Shown one piece after another: positions 48,210 to 57,007 of a stretch of 64,000 nt of DNA. Where the stretch lies: positions 1 through 64,000 of the forward strand of contig JALHQA010000001.1 of the NCBI GenBank assembly GCA_022842205.1, written 5' to 3'. Within the stretch, counting starts at the first letter, position 1, and each line of letters starts with the position of its first letter. Source of the DNA: Hyphomicrobiales bacterium (GTDB lineage: Bacteria > Pseudomonadota > Alphaproteobacteria > Rhizobiales > Methylopilaceae). A model generated the notes under the pieces. The model had not been told where the DNA came from. It made no database searches and saw only the letters and a program-made list of their open reading frames with translations. Position numbers and translations under genes: made by a program.

Positions 48210-49490
48210 ATGCAGCGCTCGCTCTCGATCCTGGTCCGCAACGTCACGCTTGCCGCCATCGCCGCCGGCACGATCTTCGCCGTGGCGCATGCGCGTGCGG
48301 CGGAGCCCCCGCTGCAGCTCGGACCGGCCCGGCCCTATATCGCGCCGACGGGCGAGGTTGTGGCTGCAACCGTATTGCCACCTCCCGCTCCCTATTGGCA
48401 GGGCAACGAATTCGCCTCTGGGGGTGACCCGGGCCAGATCGGCCCGACCGCCGCGCGCATCAAGGACCTCATCGACATCGAGGGCGTGCGCGAAAACCAG
48501 CTCATCGGTTATGGCCTCGTCGTGGGCCTCAACGGCACCGGCGACAGCCTGAACGCCTCGCCCTTCACCCGCCAGTCGCTGACCGCGATGCTGGAGCGCC
48601 TCGGCGTCAATACGCGCGGCGCGACGCTTCGTACAAAGAACGTGGCCGCCGTCATGGTGACGGCGAGCCTGCCGCCGTTCGGCACGCAGGGCACGCGCAT
48701 CGATGTCACGGTTTCGGCGATGGGCGACGCCACCAGCCTTCAGGGCGGCACCCTGCTGGTCACTCCCCTGCTCGGCGCCGACGGCGAGGTCTATGCGGTC
48801 GGCCAGGGGCCGGTCGCGGTGATCGGATTTTCGGCGCAGGGCGAGGCCGCGAAGGTCGTTCGCGGCGTACCGACAACGGGCCGCATCTCCAACGGAGCCG
48901 TCGTCGAGCGTGAAATCGAATTCGCGCTGGCCGGCATGTCCACGGTGCGGCTTGCGCTGCGCAACCCCGACCTCACCACGGCGCGGCGCATCGCCGGCGC
49001 CATCAACACGCTGATGGGCGAAGCGGTTTCCGAGCCGCTCGACCCGGCGACCGTGCAGCTCTCGATCCCCGACAGCTACCGCAGCAACATCGTGCGTCTT
49101 CTGACCGAGATCGAGCAGCTGCGCGTGCAGCCCGACAATATCGCGAAGGTCGTGATCGACGATTCGTCCGGCATCATCGTCATGGGACGCGAGGTGCGTG
49201 TCTCGACCGTCGCCGTCGCGCAAGGCAATCTGACCGTGACGATCAGCGAGGAGCCGATCGTCAGCCAGCCCGAACCTTTCAGCGACGGCGCGACGGTCGT
49301 CGTGCCGCGCACGACCGTGCAGGTCGATGATGAGAACCACCATCAGCTTGCGGTCGTCAAACAGGGCGTAACCTTGCAGGAGCTGGTCGATGGCCTGAAC
49401 TCGCTGGGCATCGGCCCGCGCGACCTGATCGGCATTCTCCAGGCGATCAAGGCCTCGGGCGCGCTGCAGGCCGACATCGAGGTCATGTAA
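48210..49490 (+). CDS. flgI: Flagellar P-ring protein FlgI
   Basis: 426 aa; RIKDLIDIEGVRENQLIGYGLVVGLNGTGDSLNASPFTRQSLTAMLERLGVN; VTLQELVDGLNSLGIGPRDLIGILQAIKASGALQADIEVM. Confidence 0.97.
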   Translation: MQRSLSILVRNVTLAAIAAGTIFAVAHARAAEPPLQLGPARPYIAPTGEVVAATVLPPPAPYWQGNEFASGGDPGQIGPTAARIKDLIDIEGVRENQLIGYGLVVGLNGTGDSLNASPFTRQSLTAMLERLGVNTRGATLRTKNVAAVMVTASLPPFGTQGTRIDVTVSAMGDATSLQGGTLLVTPLLGADGEVYAVGQGPVAVIGFSAQGEAAKVVRGVPTTGRISNGAVVEREIEFALAGMSTVRLALRNPDLTTARRIAGAINTLMGEAVSEPLDPATVQLSIPDSYRSNIVRLLTEIEQLRVQPDNIAKVVIDDSSGIIVMGREVRVSTVAVAQGNLTVTISEEPIVSQPEPFSDGATVVVPRTTVQVDDENHHQLAVVKQGVTLQELVDGLNSLGIGPRDLIGILQAIKASGALQADIEVM

Positions 49491-49810
49491 TGACATCGCC
49501 CGGCTCGTCCATCCTCTCGCAGATTTCGGCCCTGACCGGCGCGCAGGCGCCGGGCAAGACCGGCAATGCGGAGAAGGCGAAGGAGCAGGCGCGCGAATTC
49601 GAGAGTGTGTTTCTCTCGACCGTGCTGGCGCAGATGTTTTCGACACTCGAGGAAGGCTCCGGCCCCCTCGGCGCGCAGGGCGCCGGCGGCGAGACCTGGC
49701 GCTCCTTCCTCACCGACGAATACGCGAAGGAGATCGCCGCCTCCGGCGGCGTCGGCCTTTCAGACCAGATCATGCGTGAAATTATCAGCTTGCAGGAGCA
49801 GACATCATGA
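49490..49810 (+). CDS. flgJ: FlgJ-like rod-binding protein (no muramidase domain)
   Basis: 106 aa; AREFESVFLSTVLAQMFSTLEEGSGPLGAQGAGGETWRSFLTDEYAKEIAASGGVGLSDQIMREIISLQ. Confidence 0.85.
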   Translation: MTSPGSSILSQISALTGAQAPGKTGNAEKAKEQAREFESVFLSTVLAQMFSTLEEGSGPLGAQGAGGETWRSFLTDEYAKEIAASGGVGLSDQIMREIISLQEQTS

Positions 49811-50271
49811 CGACGAGCGCAGCGTTTCGAACCCCGTCTCGCGACGAAGCCGGACAGATGGTCGATCGCATTGTCGAAACCGTGGAGCGGTTGAACAGCA
49901 TCATGCAGCGCGAGACGGAGCTCATTCGCGCCGCCAAGCTGAAAGAGGCCGGACAACTGGTCGACGACAAGGCGACGCTTGCCGGGCTTTATCAGCGCGA
50001 ACTGGAAGCAGTGCGCGCCGCCGCCTCCGTCATCGGCCGTCTCGTGCCCGACCGCGCGGAAGTTCTGCGCAACCGCCTGGCGGGACTCCAGGAGACCCTG
50101 TCGGTCAATCTCGCGGTGGTCGGTACAGCGCGTGCCGTGGCGGAAGACATGATGCGTACGGTGGCCGACGAAGTATCAAAACGCGAGATGCCGTCGGTGT
50201 ACGGTATGCGCGGACAGATTGCACAAACGGCGAAAGGCCCTGCCCCGCTCTCCCTGTCGCGAAGGTCCTGA
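49807..50271 (+). CDS. FlgN-like flagellar chaperone/locus protein
   Basis: 154 aa helical (VDRIVETVERLNSIMQRETELIRAAKLKEAGQLVDDKATLAGLYQRELEAVRAA); 4-nt overlap with flgJ. Confidence 0.65.
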   Translation: MTTSAAFRTPSRDEAGQMVDRIVETVERLNSIMQRETELIRAAKLKEAGQLVDDKATLAGLYQRELEAVRAAASVIGRLVPDRAEVLRNRLAGLQETLSVNLAVVGTARAVAEDMMRTVADEVSKREMPSVYGMRGQIAQTAKGPAPLSLSRRS

Positions 50272-50419
50272 TCGCAACCCGCGCCGTGCGACGAACTTTC
50301 CGTATCTTAAGAAAGCGTTGATTCACCGTCTTTCTTGGCGGTTCTTTTAGACTTGTCCCCCAAAATCCTGCATGACTGCCGGAAGGTTTCCGGCGCACGG
50401 CAGGAGAAGAAGGGCGACA

Positions 50420-50815
50420 ATGGACGCCGCGCTTGCACCTCGGGCCTATCATGCTCCCGCGCCGGTTCCGCCGCGCGCGGAGGTGACGCCTGTGCGCGCC
50501 GCGGTGCCGAGCCTCCTGCCCCAGCCGCACCAGAGCGTCGCCGCTTCCGTTGAACATCAGGCCGCCCGTTTCGACGGTAACGACGGCCGCCCGCGCGCCC
50601 GCGCCGAACTCGCCAGCCAGACCCTGCGCGAGATCGAGCGTGAGGTGGAATTCAACGACGAGACGAACGACCTCATTTCGAGGACGCTGAACGCACGCAC
50701 CGGCCAGGTCATCAGCCAGTTCCCGGCCGAGCAGATTCTGAAACTGCGGGCCTATGTGCAGGCCGAGGCGTCCAGAATACCGGCGTCGGAACCGATACTC
50801 TCCCGCGACGCTTGA
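50420..50815 (+). CDS. FlaG-like protein
   Basis: C-terminus EFNDETNDLISRTLNARTGQVISQFPAEQILKLRAYV matches the FlaG pattern (D...TGEVIRQIPPEEVLKL-like). Confidence 0.55.
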   Translation: MDAALAPRAYHAPAPVPPRAEVTPVRAAVPSLLPQPHQSVAASVEHQAARFDGNDGRPRARAELASQTLREIEREVEFNDETNDLISRTLNARTGQVISQFPAEQILKLRAYVQAEASRIPASEPILSRDA

Positions 50816-50969
50816 GCTTTCAATAGTTTAGCCGGACTTCCCGATCATCTGTCTCAGGATGCGGACCATCGCGCGCCGCGCTCTGTATTTACTATCTGCT
50901 AACCATGTTTTCCTGAAGTCGCGTAGGGACAGGCCGCCACGCGGATATCGCGGCGTTTCGGCGATCCGA

Positions 50970-50984
50970 TTAACTGCCCGTTAT
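50970..50984. promoter_or_regulatory. Degenerate CtrA-like box upstream of flagellin 1
   Basis: TTAA-CTGCCCG-TTAT, one mismatch. Confidence 0.4.
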
Positions 50985-51009
50985 TTCGCCACATGTGAGA
51001 TCAGCCGCA

Positions 51010-51025
51010 GCTTCCAGGAGGAAGC
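51010..51025 (+). promoter_or_regulatory. Leader hairpin of flagellin 1
   Basis: GCTTCC-AGGA-GGAAGC, 37 nt before the ATG; counterpart at 52696. Confidence 0.6.
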
Positions 51026-51062
51026 GTAATTCGTATGAACTCCCAGGAAAGGGGTAGTAACA

Positions 51063-52544
51063 ATGGCTTCCAGCAACATCACTCTCTCGGCGGGCGTCCG
51101 CCAGAACCTGCTCTCGCTGCAGAACACGGCGGAGCTGATGTCGGCGACGCAGAACCGTCTTGCCACCGGCAAGAAGGTCAACTCGGCGCTCGACAACCCG
51201 ACCAACTTCTTCACTTCGCAGGGACTTCAGAGCCGCGCATCCGACATGTCGGGCCTGCTCGACAACATGACCTCGGGTATCAAGACGCTCGAAGCGGCCG
51301 ACAACGGCCTCTCGGCGATCACGAAAACCGTCGAATCCATGCAGTCCACGCTTCGTCAGGCACGTCAGGACAAGTCGTTCAAGACCGAGTCCTATACGCT
51401 TTCCGCCGGCATGGACAACACCGACATCCTGTCCTTCTCGGGCGGCGCTGTCGGTACGACGGCGGTCGACATCACCCTCGGCACCACGCCGGTCGCGGCC
51501 ACCCCGGCGACCCTGACGGGTGCCGGCGGTACGGACCTCAGCGTTGCTGACCCGGACCTCTCGGCCCTCGACGGTGAATCGATCACCATCACCCAGGGTG
51601 CCAACACCGTAACCTACGCCTTCACCAACGCCGCTTCGGGTCAGAAGACGGACCTTCTCGCCGACCTGAACGCCAACGGCTTCACGGTGACGGCGACGAA
51701 CGCCGGTCTGAACGTCAGCCGCGCCGATGGTGCGAACTTCACGGTGACGACCTCCGACGCGGCGGTCGATGCGGTGGTCGGCATCGCCGGCGGCACGACA
51801 TCGGCCAACGGTGTCGCAGCGGTTGCCTCCGCCGCGAAGACCGTCGATCAGCTCGTCACCGAGATCAACAACAACGTGTCGCTGACCGGCAAGGTCCGCG
51901 CCTCCAATGACTCCGGCAAGCTCCGCATCGAAAACCTTTCGACAACGGACCTCGACGTTGACGGCGTCACGGCGGCGGGCGTCGTCGACGGCGCCGGCAC
52001 GGGTCAGTCGATCGAAGGCAACAGCGTCCGTGCGAACCTGGTCAAGCAGTTCAACGAACTGCGCGACCAGCTCGACAAGCTGGCGGACGACGCCTCCTAC
52101 AACGGCGTCAACCTCCTGCGCGGCGACGTGCTGAAGCTGACCTTCAACGAGACGGGCTCTTCGACCATCGAAATCCAGGCGAAGGACGCCGATGACGAGG
52201 TCCGTCCGATCAACAGCGGCGAACTCGGCATCACCGATGCCACGGACGCCGAGTTCGACTCCGACTCCTCGATCGACACCCGTCTGGACGGGCTCGCGGA
52301 CGCCCTCGGCGTTCTGCGTGCGCAGTCGTCGAGCTTCGGTTCGAACCTCTCGATCGTCGAGAACCGTACCGAGTTCACGAAGTCGATGATCAACACGCTG
52401 CAGACCGGCGCCGATTCGCTGGTTCTGGCCGACACGAACGAGGAAGCGGCGAACATGCTCGCCCTTCAGACCCGCCAGCAGCTGTCCTCGACGGCTCTGT
52501 CGCTCGCTTCGCAGGCCGACCAGGCGGTGCTCCGCCTGTTCTGA
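51063..52544 (+). CDS. Flagellin 1
   Basis: 493 aa; N-terminal LSAGVRQNLLSLQNTAELMSATQNRLATGKKVNSALDNPTNFFTSQGLQSRASDM; C-terminal EEAANMLALQTRQQLSSTALSLASQADQAVLRLF. Confidence 0.96.
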   Translation: MASSNITLSAGVRQNLLSLQNTAELMSATQNRLATGKKVNSALDNPTNFFTSQGLQSRASDMSGLLDNMTSGIKTLEAADNGLSAITKTVESMQSTLRQARQDKSFKTESYTLSAGMDNTDILSFSGGAVGTTAVDITLGTTPVAATPATLTGAGGTDLSVADPDLSALDGESITITQGANTVTYAFTNAASGQKTDLLADLNANGFTVTATNAGLNVSRADGANFTVTTSDAAVDAVVGIAGGTTSANGVAAVASAAKTVDQLVTEINNNVSLTGKVRASNDSGKLRIENLSTTDLDVDGVTAAGVVDGAGTGQSIEGNSVRANLVKQFNELRDQLDKLADDASYNGVNLLRGDVLKLTFNETGSSTIEIQAKDADDEVRPINSGELGITDATDAEFDSDSSIDTRLDGLADALGVLRAQSSSFGSNLSIVENRTEFTKSMINTLQTGADSLVLADTNEEAANMLALQTRQQLSSTALSLASQADQAVLRLF

Positions 52545-52567
52545 TCCTTCGGATCGCAGCAAAACGA

Positions 52568-52596
52568 AGCGGCGGGGCCCTCCCCGCCGCTTTTTC
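52568..52596 (+). terminator. Terminator after flagellin 1
   Basis: AGCGGCGGGG-CCCT-CCCCGCCGCTTTTTCTTT; identical to the one after flagellin 2. Confidence 0.85.
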
Positions 52597-52656
52597 TTTG
52601 GCGATATACCTGAAATACGCAGTCAGCATCTGTTAACCGCGTTTTTCATCACATCG

Positions 52657-52671
52657 TTAACCATAAATTAG
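52657..52671. promoter_or_regulatory. Degenerate CtrA-like box upstream of flagellin 2
   Basis: TTAA-CCATAAA-TTAG, one mismatch. Confidence 0.45.
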
Positions 52672-52695
52672 AGGCCCCCCCGTCAAATGACAGGA

Positions 52696-52713
52696 GCTTC
52701 CAAAGGTGGAAGC
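52696..52713 (+). promoter_or_regulatory. Leader hairpin of flagellin 2
   Basis: GCTTCC-AAAGGT-GGAAGC, 35 nt before the ATG, same stem as flagellin 1. Confidence 0.6.
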
Positions 52714-52748
52714 CCGCATTTTTTCACGACTCCTGGACGGGGGCATTT

Positions 52749-54227
52749 ATGTCTGAAATCACTCTCTCGGCGGGCGTCCGCCAGAACCTGCTCTCGCTGC
52801 AGAACACGGCGGAGCTGATGTCGAAGACGCAGAACCGCCTTGCCACCGGCAAGAAGGTCAACTCGGCGCTCGACAACCCGACCAACTTCTTCACCGCTCA
52901 GTCCCTGCAGAGCCGCGCCGGCGACATGGCCGCGCTGCTCGACAACATGACCAGCGGTATCAAGACGCTCGAAGCGGCCGACAACGGCCTGACCGCGATC
53001 ACCAAGACCATCGAGAGCATGCAGTCCACGCTGCGTCAGTCGCGTCAGGACAAATCGTTCAAGAGCGAAGCCTATACGCTTTCCGCCGGCCTGGACAACA
53101 CCGACATCCTGTCCTTCTCGGGCGGCGCTGTCGGTACGACGGCGGTCGACATCACCCTCGGCACCACGCCGGTCGCGGCCACCCCGGCGACCCTGACGGG
53201 TGCCGGCGGTACGGACCTCAGCGTTGCTGACCCGGACCTCTCGGCCCTCGACGGTGAATCGATCACCATCACCCAGGGTGCCAACACCGTAACCTACGCC
53301 TTCACCAACGCCGCTTCGGGTCAGAAGACGGACCTTCTCGCCGACCTGAACGCCAACGGCTTCACGGTGACGGCGACGAACGCCGGTCTGAACGTCAGCC
53401 GCGCCGATGGTGCGAACTTCACGGTCACGACCTCCGACGCGGCGGTCGATGCGGTGGTCGGCATCGCCGGCGGCACGACATCGGCCGACGGTGTCGCAGC
53501 GGTTGCCTCCGCCGCGAAGACCGTCGATCAGCTCGTCACCGAGATCAACAACAATGTCGCGTTGGACGGCAAGGTCCGCGCTTCGAATGACTCGGGCCGG
53601 CTCCGCATCGAGAACCTCTCGACGCAGGCACTCGACGTTGACGGCGTCACCGCCGCCGGCGTCATCGACGGCGCCGCGGCAGGTGCCGCGGAGATCGGCG
53701 GCAACCAGGTGCGCGCCAACCTGGTCAAGCAGTTCAACGAACTGCGCGACCAGCTCGACAAGCTGGCGGACGACGCCTCCTACAGCGGCGTCAACCTGCT
53801 GCGCGGCGATCTCCTGAAGCTGACCTTCAACGAGACCGGCTCTTCGACCATCGAAATCCAGGCGAAAGACCTCGAAGGAGAGGAGCGGCCGATCAACACC
53901 TCGACGCTCGGCCTCACGCTCGCGCTGGAGCCGGATTTCGACTCCGATACGTCAATCGACGCCCGGCTCAACGCCTTGACCGACGCGCTCGGCGTCATTC
54001 GCTCGCAAGCATCGGCGTTCGGCTCGAACCTCTCGATCGTCGAGAACCGCACCGAGTTCACCAAGGCGATGATGAACACCCTGCAGACCGGCGCCGACTC
54101 GCTGGTTCTGGCCGACACCAACGAGGAAGCGGCGAACATGCTCGCCCTTCAGACCCGCCAGCAGCTGTCCTCGACGGCGCTGTCGCTCGCCTCGCAGGCC
54201 GACCAGGCGGTGCTTCAGCTGTTCTGA
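52749..54227 (+). CDS. Flagellin 2
   Basis: 492 aa; tandem paralog of flagellin 1. Confidence 0.96.
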   Translation: MSEITLSAGVRQNLLSLQNTAELMSKTQNRLATGKKVNSALDNPTNFFTAQSLQSRAGDMAALLDNMTSGIKTLEAADNGLTAITKTIESMQSTLRQSRQDKSFKSEAYTLSAGLDNTDILSFSGGAVGTTAVDITLGTTPVAATPATLTGAGGTDLSVADPDLSALDGESITITQGANTVTYAFTNAASGQKTDLLADLNANGFTVTATNAGLNVSRADGANFTVTTSDAAVDAVVGIAGGTTSADGVAAVASAAKTVDQLVTEINNNVALDGKVRASNDSGRLRIENLSTQALDVDGVTAAGVIDGAAAGAAEIGGNQVRANLVKQFNELRDQLDKLADDASYSGVNLLRGDLLKLTFNETGSSTIEIQAKDLEGEERPINTSTLGLTLALEPDFDSDTSIDARLNALTDALGVIRSQASAFGSNLSIVENRTEFTKAMMNTLQTGADSLVLADTNEEAANMLALQTRQQLSSTALSLASQADQAVLQLF

Positions 54228-54252
54228 CGCTCAGCGGACAACGCAAATATCA

Positions 54253-54281
54253 AGCGGCGGGGCCCTCCCCGCCGCTTTTTC
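54253..54281 (+). terminator. Terminator after flagellin 2
   Basis: AGCGGCGGGG-CCCT-CCCCGCCGCTTTTTCTTT. Confidence 0.85.
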
Positions 54282-54339
54282 TTTGACCGCAGGGCCGCGC
54301 GGCTCCAAGTTTTGGTCTGGTACAGGGAGGCGATTCGCG

Positions 54340-54780
54340 ATGGCTCTCAAGGTCGAACTGAAGCCCGGAGAACGCATCATCCTCGGCAACTGCATCGTCA
54401 CCAACGACAACCAGCGCACGCGCCTGTTCATTGAAGGCGACGCTCCCATTCTCCGCGAGAAAGATATTCTGACGCCCGAGACGGCGGACACTCCCGCGAG
54501 AAGAATCTATCTTGCCGTTCAGCTAATGTATCTCTCCAAAGATGTTCCAAAATTCCAGGATCAGTATTTCGAACTGGTTGGCGATTTTGTACGTGCAGCT
54601 CCAAGTAGTCTGGCGATGGTCGATGCGGTGAATAATGCCATATTAACCAACGCACTCTATAAGGCTCTGAGGGAAGCGAAGAACTTGATAGCTTTCGAAC
54701 AGGAGCTGATGGACCATGCAGCAAGGCGCGCAAGCTTACGCGAACACAGCACAGAAGACAGCGACCCCTCGCGATCTTGA
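54340..54780 (+). CDS. flbT: Flagellin synthesis repressor FlbT
   Basis: MALKVELKPGERIILGNCIVTNDNQRTRLFIEGDAPILREKDILTPETADTPARRIYLAVQLMYLSKD. Confidence 0.95.
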   Translation: MALKVELKPGERIILGNCIVTNDNQRTRLFIEGDAPILREKDILTPETADTPARRIYLAVQLMYLSKDVPKFQDQYFELVGDFVRAAPSSLAMVDAVNNAILTNALYKALREAKNLIAFEQELMDHAARRASLREHSTEDSDPSRS

Positions 54781-55105
54781 GGCCCAGCTTCTTATTCGCG
54801 CAGCCAACCGCCTGCAGAACATCGTCAGCGGCCAGGTTACCGACACCGAGGAAATGCGCGAGGCGCTGCGTTACAACCGCAAGCTCTGGACCGTGCTTTC
54901 CACATCGGCCACCGCCGCCGAAAATCCGCTTCCGCCCGCCATCAAGCAGAATATCGGCAATATCGCGATGTTCGTGCTGCCGCACTGCGTCGAGCTCGAG
55001 CTCGCGCCCGTGCCGCAGCGCATGACGTCCCTCGTGAACATCAACCGGGAACTCGCCGCGGGGCTGATGAGCAGCATGCGCAACGCGGACAGCGCCGCCG
55101 CGTAA
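54716..55105 (+). CDS. flaF: Flagellin synthesis regulator FlaF
   Basis: MQQGAQAYANTAQKTATPRDLEAQLLIRAANRLQNI; overlaps flbT. Confidence 0.94.
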   Translation: MQQGAQAYANTAQKTATPRDLEAQLLIRAANRLQNIVSGQVTDTEEMREALRYNRKLWTVLSTSATAAENPLPPAIKQNIGNIAMFVLPHCVELELAPVPQRMTSLVNINRELAAGLMSSMRNADSAAA

Positions 55106-55126
55106 GGACGCGGACTTCCCGAAATT

Positions 55127-55157
55127 AAAAAGCCGGGCATGAAGCCCGGCTTTTTTT
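55127..55157. terminator. Bidirectional terminator between flaF and flgL
   Basis: AAAAAGCCGGGC-ATGAA-GCCCGGCTTTTTTT. Confidence 0.88.
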
Positions 55158-55184
55158 GCGGTCGTTGCTATCCGCTTCTTGTTA

Positions 55185-56996
55185 TCAGAGAAAATTCACG
55201 AGCGTGAGCTGCGAGGCCATCGCCGTGACCTGGTAGCTCGCCTGAAGATTGGTCTGCAGCGCCAGCAGAGATGCCGCGACCTCTTCCTTGGACACGCCCT
55301 CGATATTCGCCAGCATCGTTTCCAGCACGGCTTCGGATTGGGTGTGACGTTCCTTCGCCTCATTCACCGAAACCGACACATTGGTGATCTCGACAACGAG
55401 AGATTCGAGCGTGCTGAGGCCGGTATCGCTCGAAAGCGCGGGACGAAGGCGGTCGGTCAGCGCGGTGTATTGCGCCTTGCCGATCTCTTCGTCGGAGACA
55501 TTCAGCTCCATCACCGCGAACGCGCCGAGACTTTCCATCAGTTCCCGGACGCCATCTTCGTTTGCGCGCGCGCCATAGCTCGCGTTCAGCGTGGCGTCGA
55601 TGCGCGCGTTCTGCGTCTGCCGCGCGGAATCGGTGCCGCTCTCGCCGCGATACCAATCGAAGGTCGTCGCCGTTCCATCCACAAGCGCCGCGGCCGTTCC
55701 AGGAGGCCCATCGACACGCAGCGGCGGTTCGCCGAAGAAATTACGCGACCCCGTGATGGCCGACGCCGCCGCGAGCGAGGTTTTCGCCTCGGTCTGTACG
55801 GCTGCGTCCATTGAGGACCTCAGATTATCGACCGTCTCGTCAAGCGCCGCTCCGATCACGAACTGGCCCGGCCCGGCGGGAGATGTTGTGGTGGCGGTGA
55901 GCTCGATTTCCTCGAAGCTCCCATCCGGCAGCTCGAGCGCAAAGCGCACGGAATCTCCCGACGCCGGCTGTGCCGTCAGCGTGAATTCCAGAGCGGGCGG
56001 CGTCCCCGCAGGACCTGTTGCCGTCGCGCCGGCGATGTTGGTTTCGGCACCGACAAGTTTAAAGCCGAACGGGCTCGGCGCCGCATCCTCGGCAAGCCGT
56101 ATCGTCGTATCGGGATCGTAAACCGGGCTTGCAATGCCAAGCTCCGCGGCAGCCGGGCCGCCTGTCGTGAACGTCACATCGCCCGCGTCTGCAACGATGC
56201 GAAGCTGGCCGTTGACGTTGGAAGCGGTGACATCGCCGTTGATCGATGCGTCAGCGTTGATCGCGTTGACCAGATCGTCCAGCGTGTTGATGCCGCCATC
56301 GTCGATCGTGAACGTTGCGGTCGTGCCGCCGACAGTGATGTCGAGCGTGTTGCCGTCCGTCACAAAGCCGGCGCCGCCAGCGCCCGCATTGGTAAGGTCG
56401 TTCTCGGCCGCGGCGCCGAGACCCGCACCGACAGCCTCGACGTTGAACGTCAGACGCCCGCGGCCGCCGGTGCCGAGATCGGCCGCCGTACGTTCGGCCA
56501 TGACGGTTTTCAGTCCGTCGCGGCCGAGCGCTCCGTTCAGGATTTCGTCCATCTTCGCAACAGGCGGCGTCGATACTTCGCGGCCGCCGAACAGATAGAC
56601 CCCGGCCACATTGACGTTCAGCGACTCGATCATGGTGTCGAGGCGCGACAGCGTCGAATTCTGCGCGATCGTCTTGCTGCCCGCGAGCAGCCAGTTGGTC
56701 GGCGTCATGTCGCCGCGCGTGTCCTGCGCGATGTCGGTCATCGTCGTCAGGCTCGCCGACATCATGTTGGTGCGCAGCCCGACCTGCTGGATATTCGTCG
56801 CATAGGTTCCGAGCGCGGCGAGCTTGCCCTTGAGGTGCAGCGCCATGCCCCGGTCGGAGCCGAGTCCGCCATAGGTCTGGGATTTCTGGCCGGTCGCAAG
56901 CTGCAGGCTCAGATTGTCGAACTGGCTACGCATCTGCGTCAGCGCGCGCGCATAGGAATGCGTGAAAAGCCCGGTGCCGTTGATCGTGCTACTCAT
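55185..56996 (-). CDS. flgL: Flagellar hook-associated protein FlgL
   Basis: About 603 aa; MSSTINGTGLFTHSYARALTQMRSQFDNLSLQLATGQKSQTYGGLG; flagellin-like C-terminus; contains a flagellin-IN-like insertion. Confidence 0.87.
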   Translation of the reverse strand: MSSTINGTGLFTHSYARALTQMRSQFDNLSLQLATGQKSQTYGGLGSDRGMALHLKGKLAALGTYATNIQQVGLRTNMMSASLTTMTDIAQDTRGDMTPTNWLLAGSKTIAQNSTLSRLDTMIESLNVNVAGVYLFGGREVSTPPVAKMDEILNGALGRDGLKTVMAERTAADLGTGGRGRLTFNVEAVGAGLGAAAENDLTNAGAGGAGFVTDGNTLDITVGGTTATFTIDDGGINTLDDLVNAINADASINGDVTASNVNGQLRIVADAGDVTFTTGGPAAAELGIASPVYDPDTTIRLAEDAAPSPFGFKLVGAETNIAGATATGPAGTPPALEFTLTAQPASGDSVRFALELPDGSFEEIELTATTTSPAGPGQFVIGAALDETVDNLRSSMDAAVQTEAKTSLAAASAITGSRNFFGEPPLRVDGPPGTAAALVDGTATTFDWYRGESGTDSARQTQNARIDATLNASYGARANEDGVRELMESLGAFAVMELNVSDEEIGKAQYTALTDRLRPALSSDTGLSTLESLVVEITNVSVSVNEAKERHTQSEAVLETMLANIEGVSKEEVAASLLALQTNLQASYQVTAMASQLTLVNFL

Positions 56997-57007
56997 GATC
57001 ATTTACC

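Noticed and set aside
49490-49810. FlgJ lacking a muramidase domain as a novelty
   Set aside because: Single-domain rod-binding FlgJ is usual in alphaproteobacteria.
50970-52562. 530-aa minus-strand ORF
   Set aside because: Antisense to flagellin 1.
51063-54227. IS element or transposon duplication at the tandem repeat
   Set aside because: The repeated DNA is the flagellin gene with its own leader and terminator; no transposase or target-site duplication seen.
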